NCBI GenBank assembly: GCA_026388275.1
Contig: JAPLKB010000008.1
Span: 1 to 64,000, forward strand
Source: Pseudomonadota bacterium
Lineage (GTDB): Bacteria > Desulfobacterota > Syntrophorhabdia > Syntrophorhabdales > Syntrophorhabdaceae
Length of the DNA stretch: 64,000 nt
Reading direction: 5' to 3'
Below are positions 44,695 to 53,642 of this stretch, piece after piece; within the stretch, counting starts at the first letter, position 1; each line of letters begins with the position of its first letter. Position numbers and translations under genes: made by a program. Below the pieces are notes generated by a model. It was given only the letters and a program-made list of their open reading frames with translations. It did not search any database and was not told the origin of the DNA.

Positions 44695-45482
44695 ATATAC
44701 TCCTTTTCCGCTTTGAGCATTATTCCGATAAGCGGCGTCAATACAAGAAGGGCAGCCACTGGCTGATACAGAAGCCCGGCTGAAAGTCTTAGCCCCAGCA
44801 CCATAAAAATATCCGTTGCAATATAGATAGAACCGAAAAAGATCATGAGCTTGATAAAATTGCTCTTTTTTGTAAATCCTACAAAAGCCGTGATCAAAAA
44901 TACAAAAGAAGTTGCTAAAAGCAAATATTTTTCCACATCGTTGATCTTTACCCCGCCTCCAAGTATGTTTACTTCCTTGTTAAAGATGATCAGTGCTATG
45001 GTAATAGCCAGTGTATATCCTGCTATGAAGGGAATCAGACGGTTTTTACCGATTACGAAAAGAAAAAACACGGCAGCTATGGACATGGGAATGATAAAAA
45101 GCGCTTTCCCGATCATAAAGAGGTTGAAGGCAGAGGAAAGAAATAACACTGAAAGGGCTGCAATTTCTTTAATCAAATTTTTTCCTTTTTCATCAATTGT
45201 AATTAAATAAAAGGTTAATCCGTAAAAAGAAACAAATATAATAAGGGCATCAAGGGGATATTGGATACTCATCTTCGGATATACGAAGAAAAAGACTGTC
45301 ACTGCAAGAGCAAAACATATAAAGGGATATTTCATCGCAATGATATGCTTTGCCGGGATGAGGTATATAAGGTAGGCAGCTCCGAGGCCAAGACAGATCA
45401 TCAGAACTTTGACAACATTAAGCTCACGGAAGAAGCCGTATAGTAAAATGGAGGCTGTCAGATAAACAAATACTTTTTTCAA
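44691..45482 (-). CDS. Degenerate FtsW-like (SEDS-derived) membrane protein
   Basis: A 263-residue polytopic protein in the exact murD-to-murG position of ftsW, with about ten hydrophobic segments. The C-terminal part IATDIFMVLGLRLSAGLLYQ, then PVAALLVLTPLIGIML, lines up with the FtsW end (INIGMVLGLLPTTGLPLP then FISYGGSSLL), but the PFISYGGSS motif is gone. Canonical FtsW is about 370-410 residues. The large extracellular loop 4 carrying the catalytic aspartate is reduced to roughly 15 residues (NKEVNILGGGVKIND). The TTG start overlaps the murD stop, with GGTGGA upstream. Homology is inferred from position and pattern, not from a search. Confidence 0.6.
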   Translation of the reverse strand: MKKVFVYLTASILLYGFFRELNVVKVLMICLGLGAAYLIYLIPAKHIIAMKYPFICFALAVTVFFFVYPKMSIQYPLDALIIFVSFYGLTFYLITIDEKGKNLIKEIAALSVLFLSSAFNLFMIGKALFIIPMSIAAVFFLFVIGKNRLIPFIAGYTLAITIALIIFNKEVNILGGGVKINDVEKYLLLATSFVFLITAFVGFTKKSNFIKLMIFFGSIYIATDIFMVLGLRLSAGLLYQPVAALLVLTPLIGIMLKAEKEYI

Positions 45483-46804
45483 AGTGATTCCACCATTTCC
45501 TTAAACATATTCCCCCTCTCTTTATAGTCTTTAAACATATCAAAGCTGCTGCACATTGGAGAAAAGAGGACTGCATCACCATCACCGGCAATTTCATATG
45601 CCTTCTTTATTGCTGCGTTCAAATTATCTTCAATGTAGGTCTTTGTATATCCTCCCAGTTCTTCCGATATCCGCTGACTCGCCTCTCCTATGAGTATCAT
45701 CGCCTTTACCTTTTTCATGAGGTCACCGATGACTTTATAGCTCCCGCCCTTATCTCTTCCCCCTGCAATAAGCACCACGTTTTTTTCTATACTTTCCAGG
45801 GCTCTTTTTGTAGCATCTACATTTGTAGCCTTTGAATCATTGTAGAACTTCACTCCCTTCAATTCCCTCACAGGCTCAACCCTGTGGGGCAGCCCCTTGA
45901 AGTTTTTCAGTACCTCTCCGACAACGTCCTGCCCTATGCCGTATATATGGGAGACAAGAAGCGCTGAGAGAATGTTTTCCGTATTATGAATACCCAAAAG
46001 CGGGGATATATCTCTTCTGTACACGGTCTCTCTTCCCATGAGCCTGACAAACATAAAGTCGTTGAAGAAAAAGGCTCCTTCCTTTAATATTGTATTGCTT
46101 TTAAAAAATAGGGTCTTTGCCTTTATCTCCCTCTCGATGGAGAGTTCTTTATTCAATACAGCCCAGTTTGTTTCCTGCTGATTTTCAAAGATCCTGTACT
46201 TCGCAGCCTTGTATTCATCATAACTTCTGTATCTGTCGAGATGATCTTCGGTAATATTCAAAAGAACAGACGTATCCGGGCGAAAGGTCTCTATAGTTTC
46301 AAGCTGAAAACTGCTTATTTCAAGTATGACATATTTTGCCTTTTTCCCTTCCATCACATAGTTTATCAGGGGATTGCCGATATTGCCGCCTACAAAGACA
46401 GACCCGCATGCTTTATCAAATATCTCTCCGATAAGGGAGGTTACGGTGGTCTTCCCGTTTGTTCCTGTAATAGCAATAATAGGTTCATTTACAAATGAAG
46501 ACGCAAGTTCAATTTCACCGATAATTTTTGCCCCGCTTTTGCGTGCTTCCTGAAGATAAGGCATCTCGCTATCCACTCCCGGGCTTATGACTATCAGCGG
46601 GTAACCAAGGAAATCCTCTCCGTTATAGCTCCCGAAACAACCTTCAAATTCAATGCCCTGGAGCTCTTTTAGCGCCCCTTTAAGTTCTTCTTCTGTTTTT
46701 GTATCAATAACGGTAATCTTTTTTCCCATGCTGCTTAAAAATTTTGCTGTTGCAATCCCTGTTTTACCAAGGCCAACAATAAGTATCTTATCCGGAAGGT
46801 TCAT
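45479..46804 (-). CDS. murD: UDP-N-acetylmuramoylalanine--D-glutamate ligase
   Basis: A Mur ligase of 441 residues adding D-Glu. It begins ILIVGLGKTGIATAKFLSS, has the ATP loop AITGTNGKTTVTSLIGEIF, GGNIGNPLINYV, LEISSFQLE (typical of MurD), and the C-terminal NDSKATNVDATKRALESI. It is followed by the FtsW-like gene with overlapping stop and start codons. Confidence 0.97.
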   Translation of the reverse strand: MNLPDKILIVGLGKTGIATAKFLSSMGKKITVIDTKTEEELKGALKELQGIEFEGCFGSYNGEDFLGYPLIVISPGVDSEMPYLQEARKSGAKIIGEIELASSFVNEPIIAITGTNGKTTVTSLIGEIFDKACGSVFVGGNIGNPLINYVMEGKKAKYVILEISSFQLETIETFRPDTSVLLNITEDHLDRYRSYDEYKAAKYRIFENQQETNWAVLNKELSIEREIKAKTLFFKSNTILKEGAFFFNDFMFVRLMGRETVYRRDISPLLGIHNTENILSALLVSHIYGIGQDVVGEVLKNFKGLPHRVEPVRELKGVKFYNDSKATNVDATKRALESIEKNVVLIAGGRDKGGSYKVIGDLMKKVKAMILIGEASQRISEELGGYTKTYIEDNLNAAIKKAYEIAGDGDAVLFSPMCSSFDMFKDYKERGNMFKEMVESL

Positions 46805-46886
46805 ATCATCATTCCTATCGTTATTGAGTACCGGGTAAACACCTGCAAATATTTAAACAGTGAACTGTTGGCCATGAACATCTTTC

Positions 46887-47963
46887 TTACCTCAGTTTTA
46901 GTGTACTCAAAGCCAGAAGCGCCAGTATGAAAGAAACAATCCAGAAACGCACTACGATCTTCCCCTCATTCCACCCCTTCAATTCATAGTGGTGGTGTAT
47001 GGGCGCCATTCTGAAAACCCGCTTTCCCCTCCATTTAAAGGAAAGCACCTGGATGATTACCGATAATGTTTCTATCACAAATATCCCGCCAGCAATGACA
47101 AGTAAAATCTCCTGTTTTATGATAATGGCAATGGCAGCAAGAGATGCCCCCAGCGACAAAGAGCCTGTATCGCCCATAAATAATTCTGCAGGATAGGTGT
47201 TATACCAGAGGAAACCTATGCCTGCACCAAGCATGGCCCCGCATAGTATTGTAAGCTCTCCGGCGCCTTTCACATAGAATATTTGCAGATACTGGGCAAA
47301 CTTTACATTGCCGGCAAGGTAGGCAAAGAGCATAAAAGTCAAACATACCGTTAAGACAGGCCCGATTGCCAGTCCGTCAAGTCCGTCTGTAAGATTTACG
47401 CCGTTTGAGGCGCCGACGATTATAACCGTGCAGAGAAAGATGTAAAATATCCCGAGATCAGGCGTAATATTTTTAAAGAAAGGCACTGTAAGTCCTGTGA
47501 TAAGGCCGCCCTTCATATACAAAAGCACACCTACTACAAGAGAAAAGAATATCTGCAAAATAAGCTTTGTTCTGCCTGTTACGCCTTTGCCGCGCTCATT
47601 TCTAAGCTTTTTTATATCATCCATGAAGCCGATGCCGCCAAAAGACAGAAGCACAAAGGTTACTATCCAGACATAAGAATTACTCAAATCAGACCATAAA
47701 AGCGTGGGGATAATAGTCGATACAAGGATGACAAATCCACCCATGGTAGGGGTTCCTGTTTTCTCCGTATGCCTTTCAGGCACATCCTCTCTCTTGTCGC
47801 TTTTTATCTTCCACTTGTTAAACTTTCTGATCATCAGTGGAGTAAGGAAAAAGCTTATAACAAGGGCCGAAAGAACCGCGAGGACCGTTCGGAAAGTAAT
47901 ATATCTGAATACGTTAAAGACTGAAAACTTTGTGTGGAGCGTATATAGCAGATGATACAACAT
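46887..47963 (-). CDS. mraY: Phospho-N-acetylmuramoyl-pentapeptide transferase
   Basis: A 358-residue, ten-helix inner-membrane enzyme making lipid I. Conserved loops: TPTMGGFVILVS, FMDDIKKLRNERGKGVTGRTK, SNGVNLTDGLDGLAIGP (with the catalytic aspartates) and MAPIHHHYELKGWNEGKIVVRFW. Its start abuts the murF stop. Confidence 0.98.
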   Translation of the reverse strand: MLYHLLYTLHTKFSVFNVFRYITFRTVLAVLSALVISFFLTPLMIRKFNKWKIKSDKREDVPERHTEKTGTPTMGGFVILVSTIIPTLLWSDLSNSYVWIVTFVLLSFGGIGFMDDIKKLRNERGKGVTGRTKLILQIFFSLVVGVLLYMKGGLITGLTVPFFKNITPDLGIFYIFLCTVIIVGASNGVNLTDGLDGLAIGPVLTVCLTFMLFAYLAGNVKFAQYLQIFYVKGAGELTILCGAMLGAGIGFLWYNTYPAELFMGDTGSLSLGASLAAIAIIIKQEILLVIAGGIFVIETLSVIIQVLSFKWRGKRVFRMAPIHHHYELKGWNEGKIVVRFWIVSFILALLALSTLKLR

Positions 47964-49318
47964 TATTTAAGCGCCTCCACTATAATTTCCATCTTTGCCG
48001 CTCTTGAGCCCTTTACAAGCACCGTATCCCCTTTTTTAAGGTTTTTTGCTGCATAATCGATGAGTTGCTCCTTATTTTCAAAAAAAATGGCTCTCCCATC
48101 ATTCAGTTCCTCGAGGGTTTCCTTCATATACTCTCCGGTTATCAGAATCATGGGTATGCCGGTATCATTCAAAAACATGCCCAGCTTCCTGTGGTAAAAG
48201 GATGTTTCTTCTCCAAGTTCTTTCATGTCTCCAAGTATGACCATCTTCTTTCCGTTACATGGCAGGTCAAGCAAAGTTTTTATTGCCCATTCCATTGAAG
48301 AGGGGTTTGCATTATAAGTATCGTCTAAAATGATATAGCCTTTATCGGACTCAACAGGCTTGAACCTCATCATGTATGGATCAAATGTTTCAACACCTTC
48401 CGATATAAGTTTGCTGTCTATTCCGATACTGCATGCAATAGTCGAGGCAGCAAGGATATTATAGAGATTGTGTCCTCCAAGAAGAGTTGTCCTTGTCCTG
48501 ATTTCGACCCCGGGGCATTTGAGGACAATACGGGAACCCTTCCAGCCCAGGTCCTCTTCGACGGAAAGGGTAAAATCGGCGTTATTGATTATACCATAAG
48601 TAGTCAATACATGTTGGTTGTCCTTATAACGGATCAAAATGTTCGGGTCATCTGCATTCACGATGACTTTCCCACCCTCTTTTGTATTGTAAAAAAGGCT
48701 CAGTTTTTCTTCAAGCACACCATCAAGATTCAAAAGACCCTCAAGGTGAGAAGGGTTTACATTTGTGATCAACGATACATCCGGTTCGGTCAATCGGGCA
48801 AGCTGTTTTATCTCTCCCTTGTTGTTCGTTCCAAGTTCAAAAATACAAAACTGTGGGTCACCTTCTATGGAAAGGATGCTTTTTGATATGCCTATTGCAT
48901 TATTGTAGTTCTTCTCATTGTAATGAACAGAAAAACCTTTTTTTATAATATTAACCAATATTTCCTTTGTTGTTGTTTTGCCGTTGCTCCCTGTTATGGC
49001 GATGATACTTGACCTTGTGAGCCCTTTTTTATAATATGCAAGATCGAGGAGCGCCTGCATAGCATCATCAACGAGAATAACCGTGCCTCCGGCATGCAGT
49101 GTATCCTGGCGACCTTTCTCACAGATGGATCCTGCATGAGACCTGTCATAGGCGGCCCTTATAAATTGATGTCCGTCAAAGTTTTTACCGGTTAAAGGTA
49201 TGAACAGCTCATTATCCATTATGGTTCTTGAGTCTGTAGATATTCCGGAAAATGATGATTTTCCGATTCTCAGCAACTTACCTTTTACCGCTTTGACAAC
49301 TTCTTCAACATGCCACAT
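47963..49318 (-). CDS. murF: UDP-MurNAc-tripeptide--D-Ala-D-Ala ligase
   Basis: A 451-residue Mur ligase completing the pentapeptide. It contains FSGISTDSRTIMDNELFIPL, the ATP loop AITGSNGKTTTKEILVNI, NYNNAIGISKSIL, FELGTNNKGEIKQLA, and DDTYNANPSSMEWAI, the last typical of MurF. It overlaps murE by 14 bases. Confidence 0.97.
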   Translation of the reverse strand: MWHVEEVVKAVKGKLLRIGKSSFSGISTDSRTIMDNELFIPLTGKNFDGHQFIRAAYDRSHAGSICEKGRQDTLHAGGTVILVDDAMQALLDLAYYKKGLTRSSIIAITGSNGKTTTKEILVNIIKKGFSVHYNEKNYNNAIGISKSILSIEGDPQFCIFELGTNNKGEIKQLARLTEPDVSLITNVNPSHLEGLLNLDGVLEEKLSLFYNTKEGGKVIVNADDPNILIRYKDNQHVLTTYGIINNADFTLSVEEDLGWKGSRIVLKCPGVEIRTRTTLLGGHNLYNILAASTIACSIGIDSKLISEGVETFDPYMMRFKPVESDKGYIILDDTYNANPSSMEWAIKTLLDLPCNGKKMVILGDMKELGEETSFYHRKLGMFLNDTGIPMILITGEYMKETLEELNDGRAIFFENKEQLIDYAAKNLKKGDTVLVKGSRAAKMEIIVEALK

Positions 49319-50756
49319 CTAAAAACTCCTCGACAACTTCTCTATCACTGAAATGAAAAACCTTGTCGCCTATAATTTGATAGTCTTCGTGCCCTTTTCC
49401 TGCAATTAAAAGGATATCATCCTGTCTTATTATTTTTATCCCTTCAAAGATTGCATCCTTTCTGTTTTCCACAATCCTGCATGTATTACCGATGAACCCT
49501 TTTTTAACGTCTTCTATAATCTTCATGGGGCTTTCACTTCTCGGGTTATCTGATGTAATTATTGTATAGTCTGCAAGTTGTGAGGCTATATTTCCCATTA
49601 CAGGCCTTTTTTCTCTGTCCCTGTCGCCCCCGCATCCGAAAATTACAGTAAGTTTCCCTTTTTTTAACGAATTGAGCATTTCAAGAACCTTTTTCAATGC
49701 ATCCGGCGTGTGAGCATAATCTATGAAGATATAGGCACCTTTTCCGTTCTTTACCCTTTCAAGTCTGCCGGGAACGCCTTCAAGACCTTCAAGCCCTTTT
49801 TTTATCTGTTCATGTGGCATGTTTACAGCATAACCGGCAAGCGATGCAGCCAGTATATTCGATACATTAAAAACACCTATCAACGGGGATACAATTGACA
49901 AAGGCTTTCCCATCAATTTCATCTCAAGCTGCAAACCCCCTATGTCTTCTCGGAAGGTGGTGATATATGCATCCGATGTTTTTTTCAGGCTGTATAAAAG
50001 TGTCCTGATAGGTGGACCAGGCATAAATCCATCTGCGTTGGGATCGTCTGCATTTATTATGGCGTATTTCTCCTTCTTTGAGCTCTTTTTCAGAAAATGT
50101 GAGAAAAAAAGATTTTTTGCTGCTTTATAATTTTCGAAAGTACCGTGGTAATCAAGGTGGTCGTGGGTAAGGTTCGTAAAAATTGCCGTATCGAAATCCA
50201 CCCCTTCAACCCTTTTCTGATCAAGAGCGTGCGATGAAACTTCCATCACCACATATTCCATATTGGCAAGTTTCATATCATGGAGAAGGCTATGCAGTTC
50301 CTCAGCACCTGGCGTAGTGTTAAATGCCTTAAAGGTACGACCGTCATAACGGTATGATATGGTTCCTATAAGGCCTGCTTTTTTATTGGCAGTATTCAGC
50401 ATGGACTCGATGAGATAGGTTGTTGTGGTTTTCCCGTTTGTGCCGGTAATGCCTATTATATATAGTTTCTTTGACGGGAAGCCGTAAAATTTCGATGCAA
50501 TATTCCCCAGAAGGCCCTTCGGGTCATCTGTTTTTATGGAACAGGGAAAGTTTGTTTTTACCTCTCCGTCAGATACAATAACGCTTGCACCCCTGTCTGC
50601 TGCATCGTTTATAAACCTTTCGCTTTTCTCTGTTGCGAAAAAAATGTAACCTTCCTTTGCTTTTCTTGAATCCTTGGTAATACCTGTAATCTCGATGTCG
50701 GTATTGCCGATAACCTCGATTGCAGGTATATTATTTATTAACTCATCAAGCTTCAT
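49305..50756 (-). CDS. murE: UDP-MurNAc-L-Ala-D-Glu:meso-diaminopimelate ligase
   Basis: A Mur ligase of 483 residues. It has ITGITKDSRKAKEGYIFFA, GITGTNGKTTTTYLIESML, GLIGTISYRYDGR, NTTPGAEELHSLLHDM, MEVSSHALDQKRVEGV and TSDNPRSESPMKIIEDV. The DNPR motif is the diaminopimelate-type specificity signature, predicting meso-DAP peptidoglycan, as in Gram-negative bacteria. Confidence 0.97.
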   Translation of the reverse strand: MKLDELINNIPAIEVIGNTDIEITGITKDSRKAKEGYIFFATEKSERFINDAADRGASVIVSDGEVKTNFPCSIKTDDPKGLLGNIASKFYGFPSKKLYIIGITGTNGKTTTTYLIESMLNTANKKAGLIGTISYRYDGRTFKAFNTTPGAEELHSLLHDMKLANMEYVVMEVSSHALDQKRVEGVDFDTAIFTNLTHDHLDYHGTFENYKAAKNLFFSHFLKKSSKKEKYAIINADDPNADGFMPGPPIRTLLYSLKKTSDAYITTFREDIGGLQLEMKLMGKPLSIVSPLIGVFNVSNILAASLAGYAVNMPHEQIKKGLEGLEGVPGRLERVKNGKGAYIFIDYAHTPDALKKVLEMLNSLKKGKLTVIFGCGGDRDREKRPVMGNIASQLADYTIITSDNPRSESPMKIIEDVKKGFIGNTCRIVENRKDAIFEGIKIIRQDDILLIAGKGHEDYQIIGDKVFHFSDREVVEEFLDVAC

Positions 50757-50775
50757 CCGGGCTTATCCTCTTAAT

Positions 50776-51732
50776 TCAACGTTTATCCGGTAATGTGACA
50801 GGGAAACCGTTTTGTTGCTTTTGCGTTTTCCCGTAAATGATGCATTCGGTTTCCCCGTTTATTCTTTCAAAGGGCTTGGGAAATTGCTCGGCAACAATGC
50901 CGCTCCCGTGTATCTTTATTTTTGCGGTATTGATTGCAAGTTTTTCAAGGGCGACTTTAATTGGAAGGTTCATCAGGTTCGGCATCAGCCGTTCTTCATT
51001 CTCTGCATTATGGTGTTTCTTAGCGTTATTCTTCATCGCTGTAAACTCAAAATGCCCATTATTCCCGATAATCACCGTCCCGTTAACGGTAAAGGGGAAT
51101 AGATTGCAATACTCATTTGAAACAGTGTCGCTATAGAGCGATAGCAACTTTTTCTTTTCCAGGACATAACCTCTGCCCAGCATGATTTCTTCTGCAGAAA
51201 GTCCTTCCTTTACCATAATCCCTTCCTGTTTCAGGAATAACATCATATGTTTTATGCCTATTGTTTTTGAGATATTTTTTAAGCCCTCTACGTCCTTGTC
51301 ATATAATATATCAATGGGCTTTTTCCATTGGGCAGCATTCCCGTTGTCTTTACCTGCCGGGATCATGCCCTCCTTTTCTATCAGCCCTTCCTTAATGGCA
51401 AAGCAAACTAAGGGGAGCGACATAAAGAACGACGGTTCAATAAAATCATTTCCAGGCACAGGTGGAGACACCTTTTTGTTGACAGCAGCTTGTTCAGTCT
51501 GTGTTTCTCGTACCGGTTGTATTGCCTGAGCTGTTGAGACCGATACTATTTTCGGTATAATCTTTCTTTCATTTTCCTGCATATATATACTCATATTTGC
51601 CGGTACTATTTTCTGATCAGTGGAAACTCTCTGAAAACTTATTTTTTCCGGCAGATGCATGATTATTGACACAAACATCAAAAAAATAAACATACAAACA
51701 AAAAAGGCTCTTCTATTAGCCTTTTTATTCAT
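50776..51732 (-). CDS. Degenerate FtsI-like protein with PASTA domain, active-site motifs lost
   Basis: A 318-residue protein in the ftsI position between ftsL and murE. It has a single N-terminal membrane helix (about residues 8-27), a long linker, a reduced transpeptidase-like core (about 97-232), and a C-terminal PASTA domain (about 249-301, LMPNLMNLPIKVALEKLAIN). In the core, FIEPSFFMSLPLVCFAIKEG matches the serine helix of PBP3 enzymes (EPGSxxKxxTALAALE). The SxxK lysine is Met, the SxN equivalent is DKD (residues 145-147), and no KTG is present. FtsI is normally about 580-650 residues. It appears non-catalytic; homology is inferred by eye and position. Confidence 0.65.
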   Translation of the reverse strand: MNKKANRRAFFVCMFIFLMFVSIIMHLPEKISFQRVSTDQKIVPANMSIYMQENERKIIPKIVSVSTAQAIQPVRETQTEQAAVNKKVSPPVPGNDFIEPSFFMSLPLVCFAIKEGLIEKEGMIPAGKDNGNAAQWKKPIDILYDKDVEGLKNISKTIGIKHMMLFLKQEGIMVKEGLSAEEIMLGRGYVLEKKKLLSLYSDTVSNEYCNLFPFTVNGTVIIGNNGHFEFTAMKNNAKKHHNAENEERLMPNLMNLPIKVALEKLAINTAKIKIHGSGIVAEQFPKPFERINGETECIIYGKTQKQQNGFPVTLPDKR

Positions 51733-52031
51733 CTTAATACCAGGACCTCTTCTTCTTTTGCTTTCTTAAGACCGAGTTTTTTTGCCTGCAGTTCGAGAAA
51801 TCTTGCCCGTGTTGTCGCTAAGTATTCTATTTTTAAATTTTCATTAATTTGAGCAACCTCTCTTTCCTTCTGCAATATTTCCAACAAATCTTCCCTGACA
51901 TGGCTGTATACACCCTTTATAAAAAAAGATAAAAAAATGAAACCGATAAAACAAAGAATTCCCATAAAGATTGACGGGAAATTCCTGGTTTCTCTGTCTC
52001 TTTTTACTGAAACATACACCCCATTGTTCAC
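51729..52031 (-). CDS. ftsL: Cell division protein FtsL-like
   Basis: A 100-residue bitopic protein: basic cytoplasmic tail, one membrane helix (FPSIFMGILCFIGFIFLSFF), then a heptad-rich coiled coil (REDLLEILQKEREVAQINEN...). Size, topology and position between rsmH and the ftsI slot identify FtsL, the partner of FtsQ/FtsB in activating FtsW-FtsI. The start is GTG and the stop overlaps the FtsI-like start. Confidence 0.8.
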   Translation of the reverse strand: MNNGVYVSVKRDRETRNFPSIFMGILCFIGFIFLSFFIKGVYSHVREDLLEILQKEREVAQINENLKIEYLATTRARFLELQAKKLGLKKAKEEEVLVLR

Positions 52032-52037
52032 TCTGCC

Positions 52038-52910
52038 CTAACCCCCTTTTTTTTCTGCTATCCTCAATTTTGAACTTCTTGAGTTTGGATTCTCCTTTAC
52101 TTCAACTCTTTCCGGCCTTATAGGTTTTTTTGTTATTATATTGAGGACAGGTGAATCTTTGAATGCTACCTTTATAATCCTGTCCTCAAGGGAATGAAAA
52201 GAAATAACTCCTATCCTGCCTTCAGGGGAGAGCATATCTATGGCTGCTTCTATGCCTGTTTGCAGGCCTCTTAACTCATCGTTGACCTCAATCCTGATCG
52301 CTTGAAAGGTCTTTGTTGCAGGATGAATCCTCCCTGTTCTTCTTTTTGCTTTAAGCACGACATTGCCAAGCTCCTTTGCTGTAGATATCGACTTTTTCTT
52401 TCTTGTCTCTACAATCATTTTTGCAATAGCCGGGGCCCGGTAATCCTCTCCGTAGTCTCTGATTATTCGCAGCAGTTCTTTATAGTCGTAGCTATTCACA
52501 ACATCATATGCTGTTAACACCAACCTGTTGTCCATTCTCATGTCAAGAAAGCTGTCGTCATTAAAGCTAAATCCTCTTTTCCCTGTTATCTGGAAAGTTG
52601 AAAGACCGAGATCAAAAAGGATGCCGTCACAGGATGCAATACCTTCAGAAGTTAATATTTCCCTCAGATCCCTGAAGTTTCCCCTGATCAATCTTGCCCT
52701 TCCTTCAAATTCATATAGTCTTTCCTTGGCAATCTTCAAAATGTCTTCATCAGCATCCAGACCGATAAGTTTTACATTTTTGTACCTCTCAAGGATATCA
52801 GACGCGTGGCCTCCCCCTCCCACTGTTGCGTCAATAAAAACATTCGTTTTTTCACTTACAAGGTTTTTTATTACTTCTTCAAGAAGAACAGGTGTATGTA
52901 CGACATTCAT
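52038..52910 (-). CDS. rsmH: 16S rRNA m4C1402 methyltransferase
   Basis: RsmH (MraW), about 290 residues. HTPVLLEEVIKNLVSEK begins the protein; the SAM loop FIDATVGGGGHASDILER and DGILFDLGLSTFQI follow, with RKKKSISTAKELGNVV and HPATKTFQAIRIEVNDEL later. The ATG at 52910 shares bases with the mraZ stop (TGATG), so the TTG one codon earlier is not needed. Confidence 0.97.
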   Translation of the reverse strand: MNVVHTPVLLEEVIKNLVSEKTNVFIDATVGGGGHASDILERYKNVKLIGLDADEDILKIAKERLYEFEGRARLIRGNFRDLREILTSEGIASCDGILFDLGLSTFQITGKRGFSFNDDSFLDMRMDNRLVLTAYDVVNSYDYKELLRIIRDYGEDYRAPAIAKMIVETRKKKSISTAKELGNVVLKAKRRTGRIHPATKTFQAIRIEVNDELRGLQTGIEAAIDMLSPEGRIGVISFHSLEDRIIKVAFKDSPVLNIITKKPIRPERVEVKENPNSRSSKLRIAEKKGG

Positions 52911-53350
52911 CAAAGACCGAGTTCCGAAACAATATCGGCTACTTGATCAGGGTCGGAAGTTGCTTTTTTAACCAGTTCTTCCCATCTTTCCTGTGCCCAT
53001 ATTTCAATTTTGTTGCCCACACCAATGATTACGACATTCTTTATGATGGCTGCGTCAGCCTTAAGTGATTGCGGTATGAGAACCCTGCCGAGCTTGTCTA
53101 TAAGGCATTCGGTAACACCGGAATAAAAGTATCTTAAAAATGTCCGCGCTTCTTTTTTTATAGCTCCATAATTTGATATCTTTGCTTGTATACTCATCCA
53201 TTCCTGGTACGGATAACCAACAATACAGCCGTCAAGATTCGTGACCATCAGCCTCATATCGTGATTTGCCGACAGTATCTCCCTGAATTTTGCAGGAATA
53301 CTGATTCTGCTTTTATCATCAATAGCGTATTCAAATCTTCCGGCGAACAT
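52910..53350 (-). CDS. mraZ: Transcriptional regulator MraZ
   Basis: A 146-residue protein with two AbrB-like SpoVT domains: FAGRFEYAIDDKSRISIPAKFRE at the N-terminus and CLIDKLGRVLIPQSLKADA in the second. It represses the dcw operon by binding repeated GTGG-type boxes; three such boxes at 10-bp spacing precede the gene. It opens the dcw cluster. Confidence 0.97.
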   Translation of the reverse strand: MFAGRFEYAIDDKSRISIPAKFREILSANHDMRLMVTNLDGCIVGYPYQEWMSIQAKISNYGAIKKEARTFLRYFYSGVTECLIDKLGRVLIPQSLKADAAIIKNVVIIGVGNKIEIWAQERWEELVKKATSDPDQVADIVSELGL

Positions 53351-53357
53351 TTTTTAT

Positions 53358-53382
53358 CCCACCATTATACACTTTTTACCAC
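53358..53382 (-). promoter_or_regulatory. MraZ operator boxes
   Basis: On the minus strand, GTGGT, GTGTA and GTGGG start at 53382, 53372 and 53362, exactly 10 bp apart, between the promoter and the mraZ ATG. Repeated GTGG(G/T) boxes with this spacing are the known MraZ-binding arrangement, here overlapping the ribosome site. Confidence 0.6.
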
Positions 53383-53390
53383 TTTAAAGA

Positions 53391-53418
53391 GTTATACTAT
53401 AACTATAAATTTTGTCAA
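53391..53418 (-). promoter_or_regulatory. Promoter of the dcw cluster
   Basis: Minus-strand TTGACA (53418-53413), a 16-nt spacer, then TATAAC (53396-53391), about 40 bases upstream of mraZ and just before the MraZ boxes. A strong sigma-70-type promoter. Confidence 0.7.
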
Positions 53419-53642
53419 GGCTTTTTTCAGTTATTGGCGGCATTTGGAGTATCTTTATTTTTCCATGATAAAAAAGCGCTTTGAAAGAACAGGGAAAAAG
53501 CATTCAGGCCGTACGTCTAAAAAATTTGTGGAACTCCAGACCGGAATGCTCTCGACATTTAACGGTTGAAAGGACACACCTTTTTTGTTATTTTATCCTA
53601 TCAAAATAATTTACAAAAATATTCCATATAATCAGCCAGAGT

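Noticed and set aside
53465-53569. Small basic peptide gene upstream of rlmN
   Set aside because: No ribosome-binding site and no supporting context.
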